DNA of 6,968 nt from Comamonadaceae bacterium (lineage in GTDB: Bacteria > Pseudomonadota > Gammaproteobacteria > Burkholderiales > Burkholderiaceae_C). Of this stretch, positions 6,709-6,968 are shown piece by piece. A program made the translations under genes and the position numbers. The notes beneath the pieces are model-generated. The model did not search any database. It saw nothing but the letters and a program-made list of their open reading frames with translations, and had not been told where the DNA came from. Where the stretch lies: positions 1-6,968 of the forward strand of contig CANGZO010000124.1 in the NCBI GenBank assembly GCA_947458305.1, written 5' to 3'. Each line of letters opens with the position of its first letter. Position 1 is the stretch's first letter.

Positions 6709-6968
6709 ATGAACCTGTTGTACGAATCCGATACCTTTGCTGTCATGCACGTCTTGGCCAATGCACCCAGCGAGGCGACCCCCATCAGCAGTCAGCCCGT
6801 GCTGGAGCGACACGGTTTTGAGATCGTGGACAAGCGTTCAGGCAAAGAGGTTTACCTGGATGGGTCTTGGGCAGAAATGTTCCAGCAACAGATCCAGGCG
6901 TGGCAGCAGCACACCCCCACGCAAGAAGAAGTCGAAGACACGCTCGAGGGCTACACCGGCTTGGCCCA
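6709..6968 (+). CDS. DUF3567 family protein, 5' part only (runs off the window)
   Basis: The frame is open from the ATG at 6709 to the window edge, giving 86 residues with no stop. It begins MNLLYESDTFAVMHV, continues through HGFEIVDKRSGKEVYLDGSWAEMF (35-58) and then TPTQEEVEDTLEGYTGLA (69-86). The MxLxYxSD..VV start, the GYEIVDK-like block followed by a short L/I-x-G segment, and the acidic EEVEDTLEGY stretch are what I know from DUF3567, a small cytoplasmic family of unknown function common in Burkholderiales. Its members are usually a little under 100 residues, so only a short C-terminal piece should be missing. The start is backed by a good ribosome-binding site. Function is unknown and the family call is from memory of the pattern. 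Confidence 0.8.
   Translation, partial: MNLLYESDTFAVMHVLANAPSEATPISSQPVLERHGFEIVDKRSGKEVYLDGSWAEMFQQQIQAWQQHTPTQEEVEDTLEGYTGLA

Noticed and set aside
6124..6813. A 229-codon - strand open frame spanning the DUF3108 end and the DUF3567 start
   Set aside because: It crosses two better supported genes in the opposite direction, and its translation shows no family motif.
1..6968. Signs of a mobile element, CRISPR array, toxin-antitoxin pair or defence system
   Set aside because: No transposase or integrase motifs, no spaced repeat array and no paired small genes are visible. All coding space is taken by housekeeping or core-type genes.

Overview
The window reads as ordinary GC-rich chromosome from a betaproteobacterium, most likely order Burkholderiales and perhaps Comamonadaceae. 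The basis is the style of the GatCAB proteins (for example GFETHAQL in GatB) and the presence of two small families typical of this group, a DUF3108 protein and a DUF3567 protein. This placement comes from family recognition, not from a search. I see no mobile element, tRNA, rRNA, CRISPR array or phage gene. No stretch longer than about 125 bases lacks a gene, except for the 95 bases at the left edge, which may continue outside the window.

Left half (96-3370): a compact gatC-gatA-gatB operon on the + strand. It encodes the three subunits of the tRNA-dependent amidotransferase, which converts Asp-tRNA(Asn) and/or Glu-tRNA(Gln) to the amidated forms. The genes are 3 and 1 bases apart, the catalytic residues are intact, and the operon closes with a strong intrinsic terminator (15-bp perfect stem plus six T).

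Middle (3397-5363): a divergent pair. On the - strand lies a two-domain fumarylacetoacetate-hydrolase-family enzyme, with its metal and catalytic residues recognisable. On the + strand lies an IclR-type regulator. The 125 bases between them hold two overlapping perfect inverted repeats (4495-4517), the best candidate operator in the window. The likely picture is a local catabolic switch in which the IclR protein controls the hydrolase gene and itself. The substrate and inducer cannot be read from the sequence.

Right part (5404-6968): a DUF3108 envelope protein with a TonB/TolA-like layout (N-terminal membrane anchor, Pro/Ala-rich linker, C-terminal globular domain). Its linker contains a 39-bp imperfect tandem duplication. 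It is followed by the 5' part of a DUF3567 gene that runs off the window.

No clearly new multi-gene system is visible. The points most worth a second look are the overlapping operator palindromes, the unassigned substrate of the FAH-family enzyme, and the DUF3108 protein.
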